Origin: Cannabis sativa
Taxonomy: Eukaryota > Streptophyta > Magnoliopsida > Rosales > Cannabaceae
Reading direction: 5' to 3'
Length of the DNA stretch: 64,000 bases
Assembly: GCF_029168945.1 (NCBI RefSeq)
Contig: NC_083604.1
Location: forward strand, 63,442,211 to 63,506,210
The notes under the pieces are model-generated. The model was given only the letters and a program-made list of their open reading frames with translations, was not told the DNA's origin and did not search any database. This document shows, in pieces, positions 52,386-64,000 of this stretch (within the stretch, counting starts at the first letter, position 1; every line of letters starts with the position of its first letter). The translations under genes were made by a program, and so were the position numbers.

Positions 52386-54947
52386 GTGTTCCTTATTGTA
52401 TCGTACGATGGTGTTTGGTTATGTGAGATAATTAGATCTACAAAGCAAATAGCAGCTAAATGTTGACAGTTACAACTGAGACAACCCTACAAGAACTGGG
52501 ACAAATTTTATATGAAGAGTTGGAAGTTGATCTGGTAGCGTATGATTTACAGTTGGAGATTTGTTCCTTGTACATGAAGGGACAAATGGTTGCGCCAGAG
52601 GTTATTAAGAGAGAACGCCAACTGAGAACGTTCTTAGAGATGAGGGCAACAATGTCAAATACAGAGTTTATGCCATTATTCGTGACCAAGGTGAGAAAAG
52701 TTGGGAATTCGGAGCCTACGACGCCTACTAATCCTCTCCCTCGAAGTGTGGTAGGGTCTTGCGTTCCCGAAACAGATGTTGGGATTGGTGTGAATGAGGA
52801 GGTTCCGACCAATTTAGAGGTTCCGACCAATGTAGAGCAAGAACAAGAAGCGACACGATTTCTTCAGTTTGAAGAGTTCGATACAACCTTCTACAATAAC
52901 GATCCTATTGTAGATTTGAATATGGACGATGAACATGATTTGGCAGTCGATGAAGCCGTAGCGGGACTTTCGTTGAGGTTAGAGTGTGTACCGAGTAACC
53001 AAGGTACACAGCGAGAACGACAACCTCGTACTGAAAATCGCACTACACCTGGAACTAGCAGTAGTCGACAAGGCAGAACTGAAGAACATGCTCGTCATGC
53101 AACCTTCTCAACGTTCTCCTCTTTTGAAGTTTGTAACAAGTTCAAAGCTCCCATGTGGACAAAGGAAGATATAATGGAAAATCATGAGCTAACTACTTGT
53201 TTACAAAGTAAGGAAGCAGGGGTGATAGAGCTTGGTAATTTTTTATGAAAACAAGGAAGAACTAAGACAAGTAGTGGGTAGGTTTGCACTTAATAACAAT
53301 TTTGAGTGGATGGTGAAGATGTCATCCACTGATGTGTTGTACGTTACATGCAAGGCTCCAGATTGTAAATGGAGATTGAGGGGGAGGAAGAAGATGCATT
53401 CTAACAACTTTGAGGTCACTGTATTTCACAATGAACACACATGTAACTTGAATGCGAGACGTTCAGATCACCGTCAAGCAGCACCATGGGTAGTTGGCCA
53501 CCTTATTAAGGGGAAGTACACCAAAGATGGAACTAAGTACAAGGCTAAAGACATACAGAGGGACATGTTTGACAACTATGGTATCAGTATGAGTTATGTG
53601 AAGGCGTGGAGGTGCAGGGAGATGGGACTTACGTATGCTAGGGGTACGCCTGAGTTTTCATACATGAAGCTTCCTGGGTACTTGTACATGCTGGAACAGA
53701 AGAATCCAGGTACCATTACTGACTTGTACTTAGAGGATGAGCGGTTCAAGTACTGTTTTATATCACTCGGTGCATGTAGAAGGGGCTTTTCTTTTTGTCG
53801 TCCTGTTTTGAGTATCGATGGCACCTTCTTGAAGACGAAGTACGGCGGTATAATGTTAGTTGCTGTGGCATACGATGCGAACAACCAATTGTTGCCGGTT
53901 GCTTATGGTATCGTTGACAGTGAGAATAACGACTCCTAGACGTATTTCTTACAGAAGTTGAGGGTAGCAATTGGCGTGGTTGAGAACTTAGTGTTTGTGT
54001 CAGATAGGCATCAAAGCATTGATCATGCTGTTGAACTCGTTTTTCCCGAAGCAGTCCACTGTGCATGCTATCACCACATTGTTATGAACGTGAACGCCAA
54101 ATTCAAGACTGATGCTTTTCACAACCAAATATATAATGTTGCTTACGCATGGTCGAAGACTGAATGTGATAGAGAGTTCGAGAAGCTTAGAAAGATGAAT
54201 CCGGCCATTGCTGCATATGTGGAGAGTATAGGGTTTGAGAAGTGGGCTCACCCTTATTGTTTGGGCGATAGATACAACATCATGACGAGCAACGCTGCTG
54301 AAAGCTTCAATAGTGTCACAGAAGAGTTCAGGAAATATCCAATAACTACTTTGGTTGAATTTATCAGGTTCACACTCCAATCGTGGTTCGCTGATCGCCT
54401 CGAAAATGCTGACAAATGTACCACCCCTTTGGCCACGCTCTTTGAAAAAAACTTGGCAAAAATTCATGAAAATGTAAGGTACAGGCGCGTCCAACGAAAT
54501 GGAGCCAATTTGTATAACGTTGGTAGGGGACCTAACGGTGAAAGAGGTGGTGATGTGAATCTAGTTGAAAGAACATGCACCTGCGGCGTGTTCACGTTAT
54601 TGAAACTCCCTTGCCTTCATGCATGTGCCGCGACATTGAAAACGAACACAAGTGTGTACACGCTTTGCTCACCTTATTATTCAAAAGAAACGTGGAGGAA
54701 TATTTACGATGATACCATCAATCTTGCTGGTGACGAGGATTATTGGGTTCTCCCAGAACACATCAAGAATATGAAAGTTGGGGTACCTGTGGAAAAGAAG
54801 CCTGTAGGTCGTCCAAGAAAAAGCAACGCTGGAAAAAGACGGGAGAACCGTTTCCCGTCTGGTGATAAAAAAGGTTCTGTACCACGAAACTGCAGCCGCT
54901 GTGGCAGTTCAGGCCACAACAGAGAAACATGCAAAGCCCGTATTTGA
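52386..54947 (+). pseudogene. mudrA-type MULE transposase (MULE-2)
   Basis: Full-length MuDR-class transposase text with few lesions. Order: PB1-like N terminus (VSYDGVWL near 52400, then TLQELGQILYEELEVD), acidic/Thr-rich linker, MuDR DNA-binding part (LYVTCKAPDCKWRLRGRKK), catalytic core (SIDGTFLKTKYGG with Asp 1, VSDRHQS with Asp 2, CACYHH, NAAESFN with likely Glu), SWIM finger (CTCGVFTLLKLPCLHAC) and CCHC knuckle (CSRCGSSGHNRETC) ending at TGA 54945-54947. Lesions: a 1-nt loss near 52459, one extra T in the T6 tract at 53239-53244, and TAG at 53937-53939 where MULE-1 has Trp (SWTYF), so TGG to TAG. Few changes would explain its death. Confidence 0.88.
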
Positions 54948-55207
54948 GGCGTCCTGTACTTATTCGTTGTAATAACATGTTTTCTATTTCAGGTTCGAAA
55001 CTGCTTTAAAATAATGTCGAGGTTGAATATTTTTTTAATATTTTAATTATTTTTAGGTTTAATAGTTATTTTTGTTGAATAATATCGATATTTTATATTT
55101 GAAACCACGAATAATTATCAAAATTTGAACGAAGAGAAAGTCTATATATACATAACTGTAATGTTAATTACACAAAATATACAATGTCCCAATAATTACA
55201 CATATAA

Positions 55208-55591
55208 TCAGCCGATATTTTGGTAAAATAAATCAACACACCATCGTTGACGAAACATAGCTATCCAGCCTGGCGTCACATCGGTCAATCCACGTTGCAT
55301 CATGAGATGCTCCACATACTCAATGCAATAGACGCCACAATCACCACTAAATGCAAAATAAAATGTAAAGTCAGTCTAACGTAAAACATATTTTAATACT
55401 ATAGTACTTTTTTATCGCTATGTACCTGGTTGTTGCCTTCGGAACTAAGTCGTGAGTGGCTCGAGTCGAATGCATTTTTGGAAGCACCGTGATGTCCCTG
55501 CTAGTTAACGCCATGATCTGGTTGTTACGTGGAAATTCCCCGGTTGCAAGGATTAGCGAGGGCAGCAGTTCTTCCCAAGTCTTCAGGATGG
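55208..55591 (-). pseudogene. 3' part of a Ulp1-like gene (MULE-2), truncated by copia E
   Basis: Two exons of a Ulp1/C48 protease, too short and split to stand out as single open frames. On -: 55591-55426 (EPILKTWEELLPSLIL to LVPKATT), donor GTACAT, acceptor AG at 55347-55348, then 55346-55208 (SGDCGVYCIEYVEHL to RQRWCVDLFYQN), stop 55208-55210. The catalytic Cys motif SGDCG is intact, unlike MULE-1. The C terminus FYQNIG matches MULE-1's FYQNLA. The His/Asp half is displaced by copia E and lies beyond the window. It converges with mudrA with about 260 bp between stops. Confidence 0.85.
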
Positions 55592-55596
55592 GTTCC

Positions 55597-57484
55597 TGTT
55601 GGAAATTATTTTACCAGGATCTTAGATCTACTCACAAGTATGTTTATTAACATCCTAAATAAGAACTTTCTAAAACGATAAATTAAACACATATAAAGTT
55701 TAAGAAACCTTACATTGGGTGCAGCGGAATTAAATGACTCCTTCCGTTCAGATCTCTAACCCTTGAATCCTTTCTGTAGCAGAATATTATCAAGAGTTGA
55801 ACCTGGATCTTCTTTCTCTAAATCCTTGATGCTGAATCTCCTTTGCTGATGATCTTTCTTCACGATCTTCCTCACTATGATTGAGGTATTGCTTGATGTG
55901 TGTGGGAACTACTCTAATCACTAAGGTAGGTCGAAATTATCAAGGAAGAAGAGAGAGAGAGGGTGGCGGCCAAGGTAGAGAGAGAGGCTCAGGTTTTCTG
56001 ATTCAGAAGTATAATTTTCCTGAAGCCTTCACTATCTATTTATAGCATTCCACTAGGGTTAGATTTGAATTATATGGCATTAAAATAATGAAAATATCAA
56101 CTTAAAAAGCCTACAAAGGTGGTCGGCCATGGCTTAGTGGACTGGGCCTTGCTTTTTGCAATTTTGCAATTTTAACACCTTTTGTATCTGATTTTCTCAA
56201 AAATGCCAATTTCCTAATTCAACCATTTAAATGCCAATTCTAACTATTTAATAATTATAAATAATTATTAAATAATATTGTCATTTATCATATTTATTAA
56301 TTGAACCATACAAAGTATCATAATTAACAAATATGCCCCTATTAACTCTTTCTTTACAATTTCGCCCTTACTTAGTGAAAATTTCACAAATAGACATAGT
56401 CTAATTTGTGAATTATAATATATTAATCAAAACCAATTACATGAGTCTTACAAACAATATTATCTCAACTAGTGGGGGGACCATGGGTCTATATAACCGA
56501 GCTTCCAATAAGTAGATCAAGAATTTAGCACTAAAATTCACTAACTTATTAATTCTTCGTTGAATCCATGCATAGAACTTAGAATTGCACTCTCAGTATA
56601 TAGAATGCTCTATATGTTCCACCATATAGACACGTCATTAGTTATCCATTGTTATAATCCTAATTTGATCAATGATCCTCTATATGAATGATCTAAACAG
56701 TAAAGGGATTAGATTACCGTAACACCCTACTATGTATTTTATCCTTAAAACACTTGACCCCGTATAAATGATATTTCAGCTTATGTGAAATGAGATCTCC
56801 ACCATTTATTTTCGTTTGGTCAAGCTCGAAGGAGATCATCCTTTGCTTACTATTCGCCAGATAGAAGCTATAGATTCCATGTTTATGCTAGCGCTCCCAC
56901 TCAATTGCACTACCGTGTTCTCAAAATGTACGTATCACCCTGACCTAAAAGTAGGCTTAACTAACAAATCAAAGAACATGAATAGCCTTTCAAGATTGAG
57001 CCTAATCATAACAGGATTAAGATCATTTGATCTAGGATCAACTTGGCGATATTGACTTGAATAGATTCTACGGTAAGTTTAATTAAATCTAAGTCAAAGT
57101 TCAATATCGGTCCCTTCCGATGCATACTCCATGCATCCAACCTGAGCTTTACTTTAACCAATGTTCTGGAAAGAACATAGTATTTCTCCAAATACAAGTA
57201 AACTCTTGTTGTAGATTATCATATCAGTAAAACCCTGTGTCTGATAAATCTAGGAAACTTTATTCACATAGTCATGTTTACTTTCCAATGTGATGACAGC
57301 ACAATAAACATGATCAAGTATGTGAAAAGGGTTTAAGATGAATTTATAAATCAAATAGACAAGCAATTGATAAAGTGAACCAAAACATACACAAATGAAT
57401 GAAAAATACTTCTGTTTCTTTATTGATGTTGAATAAAATAGATTACATTGAAATGGAGTTTTATTTAGGGCATAAAACCTAACA
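55597..57484 (-). repeat. Copia E 3' LTR
   Basis: 1888 bp, TGTTGGAAATTATTTTACC to AAAACCTAACA. A TATA-like TATAAATA lies on - at 56037-56044. Confidence 0.93.
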
Positions 57485-57495
57485 AACTCCCACTT
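57485..57495 (-). other. Copia E polypurine tract
   Basis: AAGTGGGAGTT on -, adjoining the 3' LTR. Confidence 0.8.
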
Positions 57496-57513
57496 GCACT
57501 AATATAAAACTAA

Positions 57514-60500
57514 TTAGTACATATCAATTAATCCTAAATTCTGACGGTGCTTTTCAAAGGTTGTCACGGCCAGGACTTTGGTAAATGGATCAGCTAGGTT
57601 GTCCTCTGTGTCAGCTTTCTCAACTAGTACATCCCCTCTTGCCACGTATTCTCTGATAATGTGATACTTCCTTTCAATGTGTTTGCTTCTCTTGTGGCTT
57701 CGAGGTTCTTTATTGTTTGCTATTGCTCCATTGTTATCACAGAGTAGTACCAGAGGCTTTTCCATTCCAGGAACAACTCTTATGCTGGTGAAGAACTTTC
57801 TTAGCCAGACAAGTTCTTTAGCAGCTTCGGCTGCTGCTATGTATTCAGCTTCCATAGTTGAGTCCGATATCGCGGTTTGTTTAGCACTTCTCCAAACCAC
57901 TGCTCCACCCCAAGAGTAAACACCATCCCAGATGTAGATTTCCTGTCTTCAAGACTTGCCTGGAAATCTGAATCAGTGTAGCCTATGGGATTTAAAGCAC
58001 CACCCTTGTAGACTAACACAAGATTCCTTGTACTCTTTAAGTATTTCAGAATATACTTAACTGCATTCCAATGTTCTTGTCCTGGATTAGACTGATACCT
58101 GCTCACGATTCCAACAGCATAACAGATGTCAGGTCTAGTGCATAACATTGCATACATTAGACTTCCAACTGTAGAGGCATAGGGAATATTTTCCATGTCC
58201 TCTATCTCTTGAGGATCAGTCGGAGACTGTTCCTTAGATAGACAAATACCATATCTAGAAGGCATGTTTGCCCCATTGGTGTTGCTCATGGAGAATCTCT
58301 CTAAGACTTTGTCTATGTAGGTTGTTTGAGAGAGAGCAAGAGATTTGTTCTTCCAGTTTCTTATAATCTGAATACCAAGAACATAGGCTGCTTCACCCAA
58401 ATCTTTCATATTGAATTGAGTGTTGAGTCATTCCTTAATGTGAGTCATTTTCTTGACATTGTTTCCAATGATCAAAATGTCATCAACATAAAGGACCAGG
58501 AATACTACTATTTGGTCTTCCTTGAGTTGGTAAACACAAGGTTCATCTTCATTCTGAAGAAAGCCGTAGGTCTTGATGATTTCATCAAACCTTTTGTTCC
58601 ATGAGCGAGAAGCTTGCTTAAGTCCATAGATAGACCTGTTTAACTTGCAAACTTTCTTTTCCTGCCCAGGAAGAACATAACCTTCTGGTTGCTCCATATA
58701 GATGGTTTCTTCAAGTACCCCATTAAGGAAGGCAGTCTTGACATCCATTTGCCAGATTTCATAATCGAAAGCAGCAGCTATGGAGAGAAGAATTCGGATG
58801 GATTTGAGCATGGCAACAGGACAAAAAGTTTCCTCATAGTCCACGCCTTCTCTTTGGGTATAACCCTTAGCTACAAGTCTAGCTTTAAAAGTTTCGACTT
58901 CGCCTCCAGCTCCTCTTTTCTTCTTGTAAACCCACTTGCATCCTATCGGATGATAGTCGTCAGGTGCATCTACATATTCCCAGACTTTGTTCTTTTTCAT
59001 GGAATCCATTTCTGAATCCATGCCGGCTGACCATCGTTTCCGTTGCGGACTAGCCATTGCCTGTTTATAGGTTAATGGATCGTCATCAATACCGTCACCT
59101 ACGACCATATTGATTTCACCATCCAAGCCATAACGAGCAGGTTTTGTTGAAACCCTCCCACTACGACGAGGTACGGTTGTCTTCTGAACAGAAACTTTAG
59201 TAGTAGATTTCTCAGTTTGTTCAACTGAGGGAGTGGGATCGTCTTCTTCACGAGTGGAAGAGGACGAAACATTGGAAGGACTTACATCTGATAGCAATTC
59301 CTCTAGAACAACTTTACTTTTCGGTTTGTAGTCTTTAATATAGTTCTCTTCAAGGAAAGTAGCATTTGTAGAAACAAACACTTTGTTATCCTTGTGACTA
59401 TAAAATAGTCCACCCCTAGTCTCTTTAGAATTTCTGAAAAACATGCATACTTCGGTACGTGATTCAAGTTTGCCTTCTTTCTTTCTTAAGACATGAGCAG
59501 GGCACCCCCAAATTCTGTAATGGCGTAAACTAGGTGTTCGACCATTCCAAAGTTTGACGGGTGTCTTAGGGACTGCTTTAGATCGAACAACATTTAGAAT
59601 GTCATTTGCCATCTGTATAGCATATCCCCAGAAGGACGTAGACAGAGTTGAATAACTCAGCATAGACCTAACCATTTCCAAAAGAGTGTGACTTCTTCTT
59701 TCTGCAACTCCATTTTGTTGTGGAGTAGCTGGGGCAGTGTATTGGGATTCAATTCCAAGTTCAATTAAATGATCTTTGAACTGCATATCCATATATTCTC
59801 CACCCCTATCAGTTCGTAAGATCTTTAATGATTTACCTAATTGGTTTTGGGCCAAAGCATGAAACTCCTGAAACTTTTCAAACGTTTCAGATTTCTTTTG
59901 CATTAGGTAAAGAAAACTATATCTAGAGAAATCGTCAATGAAAGTGACAAAATACTCATAACCACCTCGAGCTTTGACATTCAAAGGTCCGCAGACATCG
60001 GAATGCACTAACCCTAGAGGGATTTTGGCACGCTCTCCCTTTGCAGAGAAAGAACGTTTAGTCATTTTTCCTTCTAGGCAGGACTCGCATACTGGCAGTT
60101 CACCTAAGACGACATTTTTCAATGGACCGTCTTTGGTGAGCCTATTGAGTCTATCAAAGCCTATATGACCTAAATGTAAATGCCATAGATAAGTTTGATC
60201 ATCATTATCAATCTCTTTTCTTTTTAGGTTTCTAGGTCTAGCTACACTGAAAAGTTCACTATTTAGTGAGATTTGAGTACTCGGTCTTAAAACATAAAGC
60301 CCTTGTTCCATTATAGCAACACATATTTGAAATCCATTACGAGAAATTGAACAATTTGTACTCGAAAAATTCAATATATAAGATTGTGTTTGCAAACATG
60401 AGACACTAATCAAGTTTCTACTAAAGTTTGGAATAAATAAAACATTTTCTAAAATTAAAAATCTTTGTTGAAACTTGATGTGGGCTTTTCCTCTAGCTTT

Positions 60501-61208
60501 GACCGATACTAATTCGCCATTGCCAACTTTAAGCTTTAACTCTCCTGGAAGCAGATTTTCCCAAGTTTCAAGCAACTGCAGTGAAGAACATACATGGTTA
60601 GTAGACCCAGAATCAACAATCCAGATGGATTTGTCATTCTCTAAAACACGTGATTCAAAGACAAAAGCATTACATTCGTTTGAATTGTTTAGAAGCCTGG
60701 GACATCGTTCTTCATGATGACCCTTTCCATTACAATTCGAACATAGAAGATTATGTCTGATAATTGTACTTGAAGAAGCAGTTTTGCTAGATCCTTCATA
60801 CCTAGTCCTTTTCCTTCGATTATTGATTGCAAACCCAGGGGGACCCATTGAAATCAAGTTCCGTTCATGGGCTCGTAATTCTGCTTCGAGCTTGTCCATG
60901 TCGGAGGAGTTAGAATTGTTGATCATGTAAGAGATAACAAATTCATTATACTCTGGAGGAAGACTATTAAGGATAAGTTGGACCCGTTGTTCTCTTGATA
61001 AATCAATTCCTAGTAGATTTGCCTTTTGGAACTTCAGATTCATCATCAACAGGTGCGAGTTAATGCAACTACCAGGATGCATTTTCACACTATAGAGTTC
61101 TTTTGCTAAGATAGTAACTAAGAGAGGATCGGGGTGCGGGTTATTCATAATGACACTACAACACATCAATAAAACAGAAGTAAGGTTTTGGCTCATAAAT
61201 TCATACAC
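57514..61208 (-). pseudogene. Copia E gag-pol polyprotein, two point lesions
   Basis: Copia-order polyprotein. In the 926-residue first frame: a partial gag (UBN2-like, REQRVQLILNSLPPEYNEF near 72-90), CCHC knuckle 156-169 (CSNCNGKGHHEERC), protease DSGST 199-203, integrase HHCC about 343-377, Asp 404, TDRGGEY with Asp 467, NGVAE with Glu 503, then RT ending with YVDD at 907-910. An in-frame TGA at 58428-58430 (IKE-stop-LNTQF) reads as TGG to TGA. RNase H continues (YVLGIQIIRN, YTDSDFQASLEDRKSTSG) until a 1-nt G loss near 57905, then SAKQTAISDSTMEAEYIAAAEAAKE to the end at 57514. The gag N terminus looks short. Confidence 0.93.
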
Positions 61209-63884
61209 AGTTTAGAAAATAACAAGTAATGACATATGTTATAGAAATACTAAATCTAACATAGTTTATTTTTCAAGGTATTTCAACAAACTGATACAGT
61301 GTCCCGTTTAGGCGAGAGTCAAAGCATCATCCATTGAATAGAATTGTCAGCTCATCTAAAATGATAACCATTCTAGCAACCTTTTATTCGATCAAGATTG
61401 GAATTCAGCGTTGTCCCGTTTAGGCGAGAGTCAAGGCAATTCTATCTTATGAGCTCCCACCATTGTTTCATAATTTGCAAGTCAAGTATGGTCGCCACCA
61501 TTAGGGTGATCTATACCATACAAAACACTTACAGACTACTTATCATGCGAGGTTAAACGTTGCGAAATTGCTAATGAACGTTCCTCCATTAGGGAGGATT
61601 ACTCACTAAAACAAACGCGGTGTAAAACCCACAATGGACATCGAATGTCTCTTGATTAAAAGCTCATTATTTAAAAAATATTATATGTATTTTGTATAAT
61701 CATTTAAATTCGATATTATAATAATACAAACTAAAGTTGGTTTAAATAAAAAATCAACTTTAATTAATTTTCAATTATTATTTAAATTTGAAAAATAAAT
61801 TCAAATAAATATCGAACAAGTTCCATAATATAATAATGAAAAATTACAAATCAAAATTGATTTAAATAAAAAATCAACTTTAATTAATTTTTAATTATTA
61901 ATTAAATTCAAAAAATAAATTTGAATATTAAATGGAACAAATTTGAAAATATCTTGTTTAAGTTGTTTTAGAAGAATCTAAAAAATCAACTTAAATATCT
62001 TTCAAATCAAATTTAATTTAATTTAAAATTAAGTTGTAACCACTTAATTTGAAGATATTCCATTTTAAGTTAATATTCGAAAAGATATTAACTTAAAAAA
62101 AAAAAATATCTAAAGAATCTTAATAACCAATGCCTAAAATTCCTCAACTTAATTTTGAAATTTTAAATCCAAAAGATATTCAGATTTAAGTTGGTTAGTT
62201 GTAAATAACTAAATATCAACTTAAATAGGAATATTTAATGAAAAATTTAAATTAAGCTTCAGAAAGAATCTAGATGGTTATAATTCTATATTTAATTAAA
62301 TACAAGAAAATACATATAGTTTAGCTTAGAATATAAAATTCTTTAAACTATGATTTTCTAAATTAATTTCAAAATAAATGAAATTAATTATGATGCTAAT
62401 CAATTTTAATTAGGTTAAACTAGTGTAATTAACCTAGTACAGTCATTCAAATCAGGCAAATGGGCCTTCACAATTGGGGTGGTTTATGTGAGGGGGTGCT
62501 GGGTTCAGTATGTCGTACCCACTTCTATGGCTCCCAACTCTCACACAAGGCCCAAAAGAGAGGAATTTAACCTTAATAAGAACAACTGTTATTAATTGAA
62601 TAGGCCCAAAAACTAAATGGGCCTAAATAAATTCTATCAAGAAATATGATAATTTATTTTAGCAACATTAACCTATATGCATCTATAATAAAATTAAACA
62701 CATAGGCTCACACAGGCACACTTTGGATGGGTCCTATCATGTTGCTAGGTCATACACAGATGAAAGAAGATTGTAAATATACCTGTTACAAATTATAATC
62801 TTGACCAAGGGAGCCATCAGATCATTAGATCTGGCGAAAAGTAACCATGGCTATTTGCAATCAAGTAATAATAGGTTTTTAAAAAACTTACATACAAGTT
62901 AAAACACATACTCCTGCAACAAGGTTAGTTGGATAGTTGGAAGTAGGATTTATTTAATTTTAAATTAAAAAAAATTAATTTCGAAAATTATTTAAAAAAA
63001 ATTCGAAAATTTTAAAAAAATTTGAAAAATTAAAAAAAAATTCGAAATTTAATTAAATATTTAAATTTAAAATTAAACCTACAATTTTTGAAAAATTAGG
63101 TTTCAACCAACCTAAATATCATTTCAAAAAAAAAAAAATTGCTAACTACATTTAAATTTAAAATGTTATTTTATAAATAAAAATTAAATAAAAAATTAGA
63201 AAAGATAAATAAATATCTTTTTCAAATTTTAAATGTAATTTAAATAAATAAAATAACAAAATTTAAAAAATTAGCAAAATATCTTATATCATTTAAAAAT
63301 TACATGATTATAATTATCTTATTTTTAAATTTAAAATAAGATAAGATATAATCAAATTTTAAAATAAGATAGATTTTTAAGCAAGAAGATATATACTAAT
63401 TCTATTCAAATTCAAATTACACTAATATCTTGAATTAAATTTAAAAAATATTAAATTAATTCAAAATGATAATTAGAATTGAATTAGGAATAGTAATAGT
63501 ATAAATATAGAACTACACAAAAAATCAGAAGTTAATTCCATGAAAAAGCATGAAAAATCGAAGAAAAACGAAAAAATTGTGAGCTGTACGGACAGTTTTC
63601 GCGATCGCATGAAAATTTCAGCACGGCCTCGATTTTTTCAAATCTTCAAAAATTCATAACTAATTCAAATAAAATCGAAATTGAGTTCTGTAAAAGGCTA
63701 ACTTGCTTAATTTTTTCCATACTATCCAATAAAAATAATGTCAGAAACAGAATCGCAATTATTTTTCACGAAAATTTACAAACATCAATCAATCATCAAA
63801 TAACACTCAATACAACATGATACCATCCAAAAAAACATACAAACAATCGTTTTAAAGTCTAAATTTCTTGCAAGTAAATCAATT
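61209..63884 (-). other. Long AT-rich leader of copia E
   Basis: A 2.7-kb non-coding leader. Conserved islands shared with element D: TGTCCCGTTTAGGCGAGAGT at about 61300 and 61414, TTAGGGAGGATTACTCACT near 61590, and the CACAATTGGGG to GTCGTACCCACTTCT block near 62470-62530. The rest is poly-A/T-rich. Confidence 0.8.
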
Positions 63885-63902
63885 ACCATGGCTCTGAGGC
63901 CA
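63885..63902 (-). other. Copia E primer-binding site
   Basis: TGGCCTCAGAGCCATGGT on -, 2 nt from the 5' LTR, initiator-Met type with changes; the same as in element D. Confidence 0.8.
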
Positions 63903-63904
63903 GT

Positions 63905-64000
63905 TGTTGGAAATTATTTTACCAAGATCTTAGATCTACTCACAAGTATGTTTATTAACATCCTAAATAAGAACTTTCTAAAACGATAAATTAAACACAT
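63905..64000 (-). repeat. Copia E 5' LTR, first 96 bp only
   Basis: Matches the first 96 bp of the 3' LTR with a single A/G difference; it continues beyond the window. Confidence 0.92.

Larger units (their letters stand above)
50531..64000. mobile_element. MULE-2: mudrA + Ulp1 element, interrupted by copia E, right end outside window
   Basis: The left end starts GGGAATTTAACTTTTTGCCC at 50531, followed by ATATACCCCATAT and a CT-rich run. Contents: a small - strand ORF (51751-51395) between TCGACA arrays, mudrA on + (52386-54947), and the 3' part of a Ulp1-like gene on - (55591-55208) cut by copia E at 55597. It mirrors MULE-1. The rest of Ulp1 and the right TIR must lie beyond base 64000. Confidence 0.75.
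55597..64000 (-). mobile_element. Copia element E, nearly intact, 5' LTR cut by window end
   Basis: A Ty1/copia element on - with 3' LTR 55597-57484, polypurine tract, gag-pol 61208-57514, a long leader, PBS and the start of the 5' LTR at 63905. Over the 96 visible bases of the 5' LTR only one site differs from the 3' LTR, so the insertion is young. The left flank is GTTCC (55592-55596); its partner TSD is outside the window. It interrupts the Ulp1-like gene of MULE-2. Confidence 0.93.

Overview
The window is plant nuclear DNA, almost certainly from a eudicot. It is AT-rich, has GT-AG introns, and carries a Rab6/RABH1-type GTPase gene with plant-like exon structure inside a dense background of Mutator-like transposons (MULEs), Ty3/gypsy (Athila-like) and Ty1/copia retrotransposons. 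The species cannot be fixed from the sequence alone. Only two ordinary host genes are seen; nearly everything else is transposon-derived.

Layout. (1) 1-7043: an inactivated MULE (MULE-1). A Ulp1-like cysteine protease gene on + faces tail-to-tail a mudrA-type transposase on -. The transposase is split by an Athila-like solo LTR with target-site duplication (TSD) CTGGC. A palindromic GGTCCGAC/GTCGGACC-type array lies between the transposase and the element end. (2) 7044-17861: a gene island with the Rab GTPase (8713-11503, +, six exons, a 398-bp MULE-type MITE in intron 2) and a convergent six-exon gene (14891-12251, -) for a 243-residue predicted tail-anchored membrane protein of unknown function. 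(3) 17862-46973: a deep nest of insertions. An LTR-like sequence holds copia solo LTR A (TSD CACTA). A holds solo LTR B (TSD GAATT/GACTT). B holds an Athila-like gypsy element (22172-45453, TSD AAAAC). The Athila holds solo LTR C (TSD TAAAG) in pol and a complete but coding-defective copia element D (TSD AGATG) between protease and reverse transcriptase. (4) 46974-50527: non-autonomous MULE-like sequence with GCGACAT/ATGTCGC arrays. (5) 50531-64000: a second MULE (MULE-2) with mudrA on +, a Ulp1-like gene on -, a small novel CxxC/CxxC ORF and TCGACA/TATCGATA arrays. It is interrupted by a young, nearly intact copia element E whose 5' LTR runs off the window.

How the parts relate. The two MULEs are diverged relatives with the same architecture: mudrA and Ulp1 convergent, plus palindromic subterminal arrays. 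Both transposases have a frame break at the same T-tract codon. The Ulp1 catalytic Cys is lost in MULE-1 and kept in MULE-2. Copia E is a plausible recent relative of the helper that moved D, because both share LTR ends, PBS, polypurine tract and conserved leader blocks. Most premature stops read as G:C to A:T transitions, as expected for methylated, silenced repeats. All coordinates, TSDs and splice sites were read by eye; family assignments rest on motif recognition without database searches.
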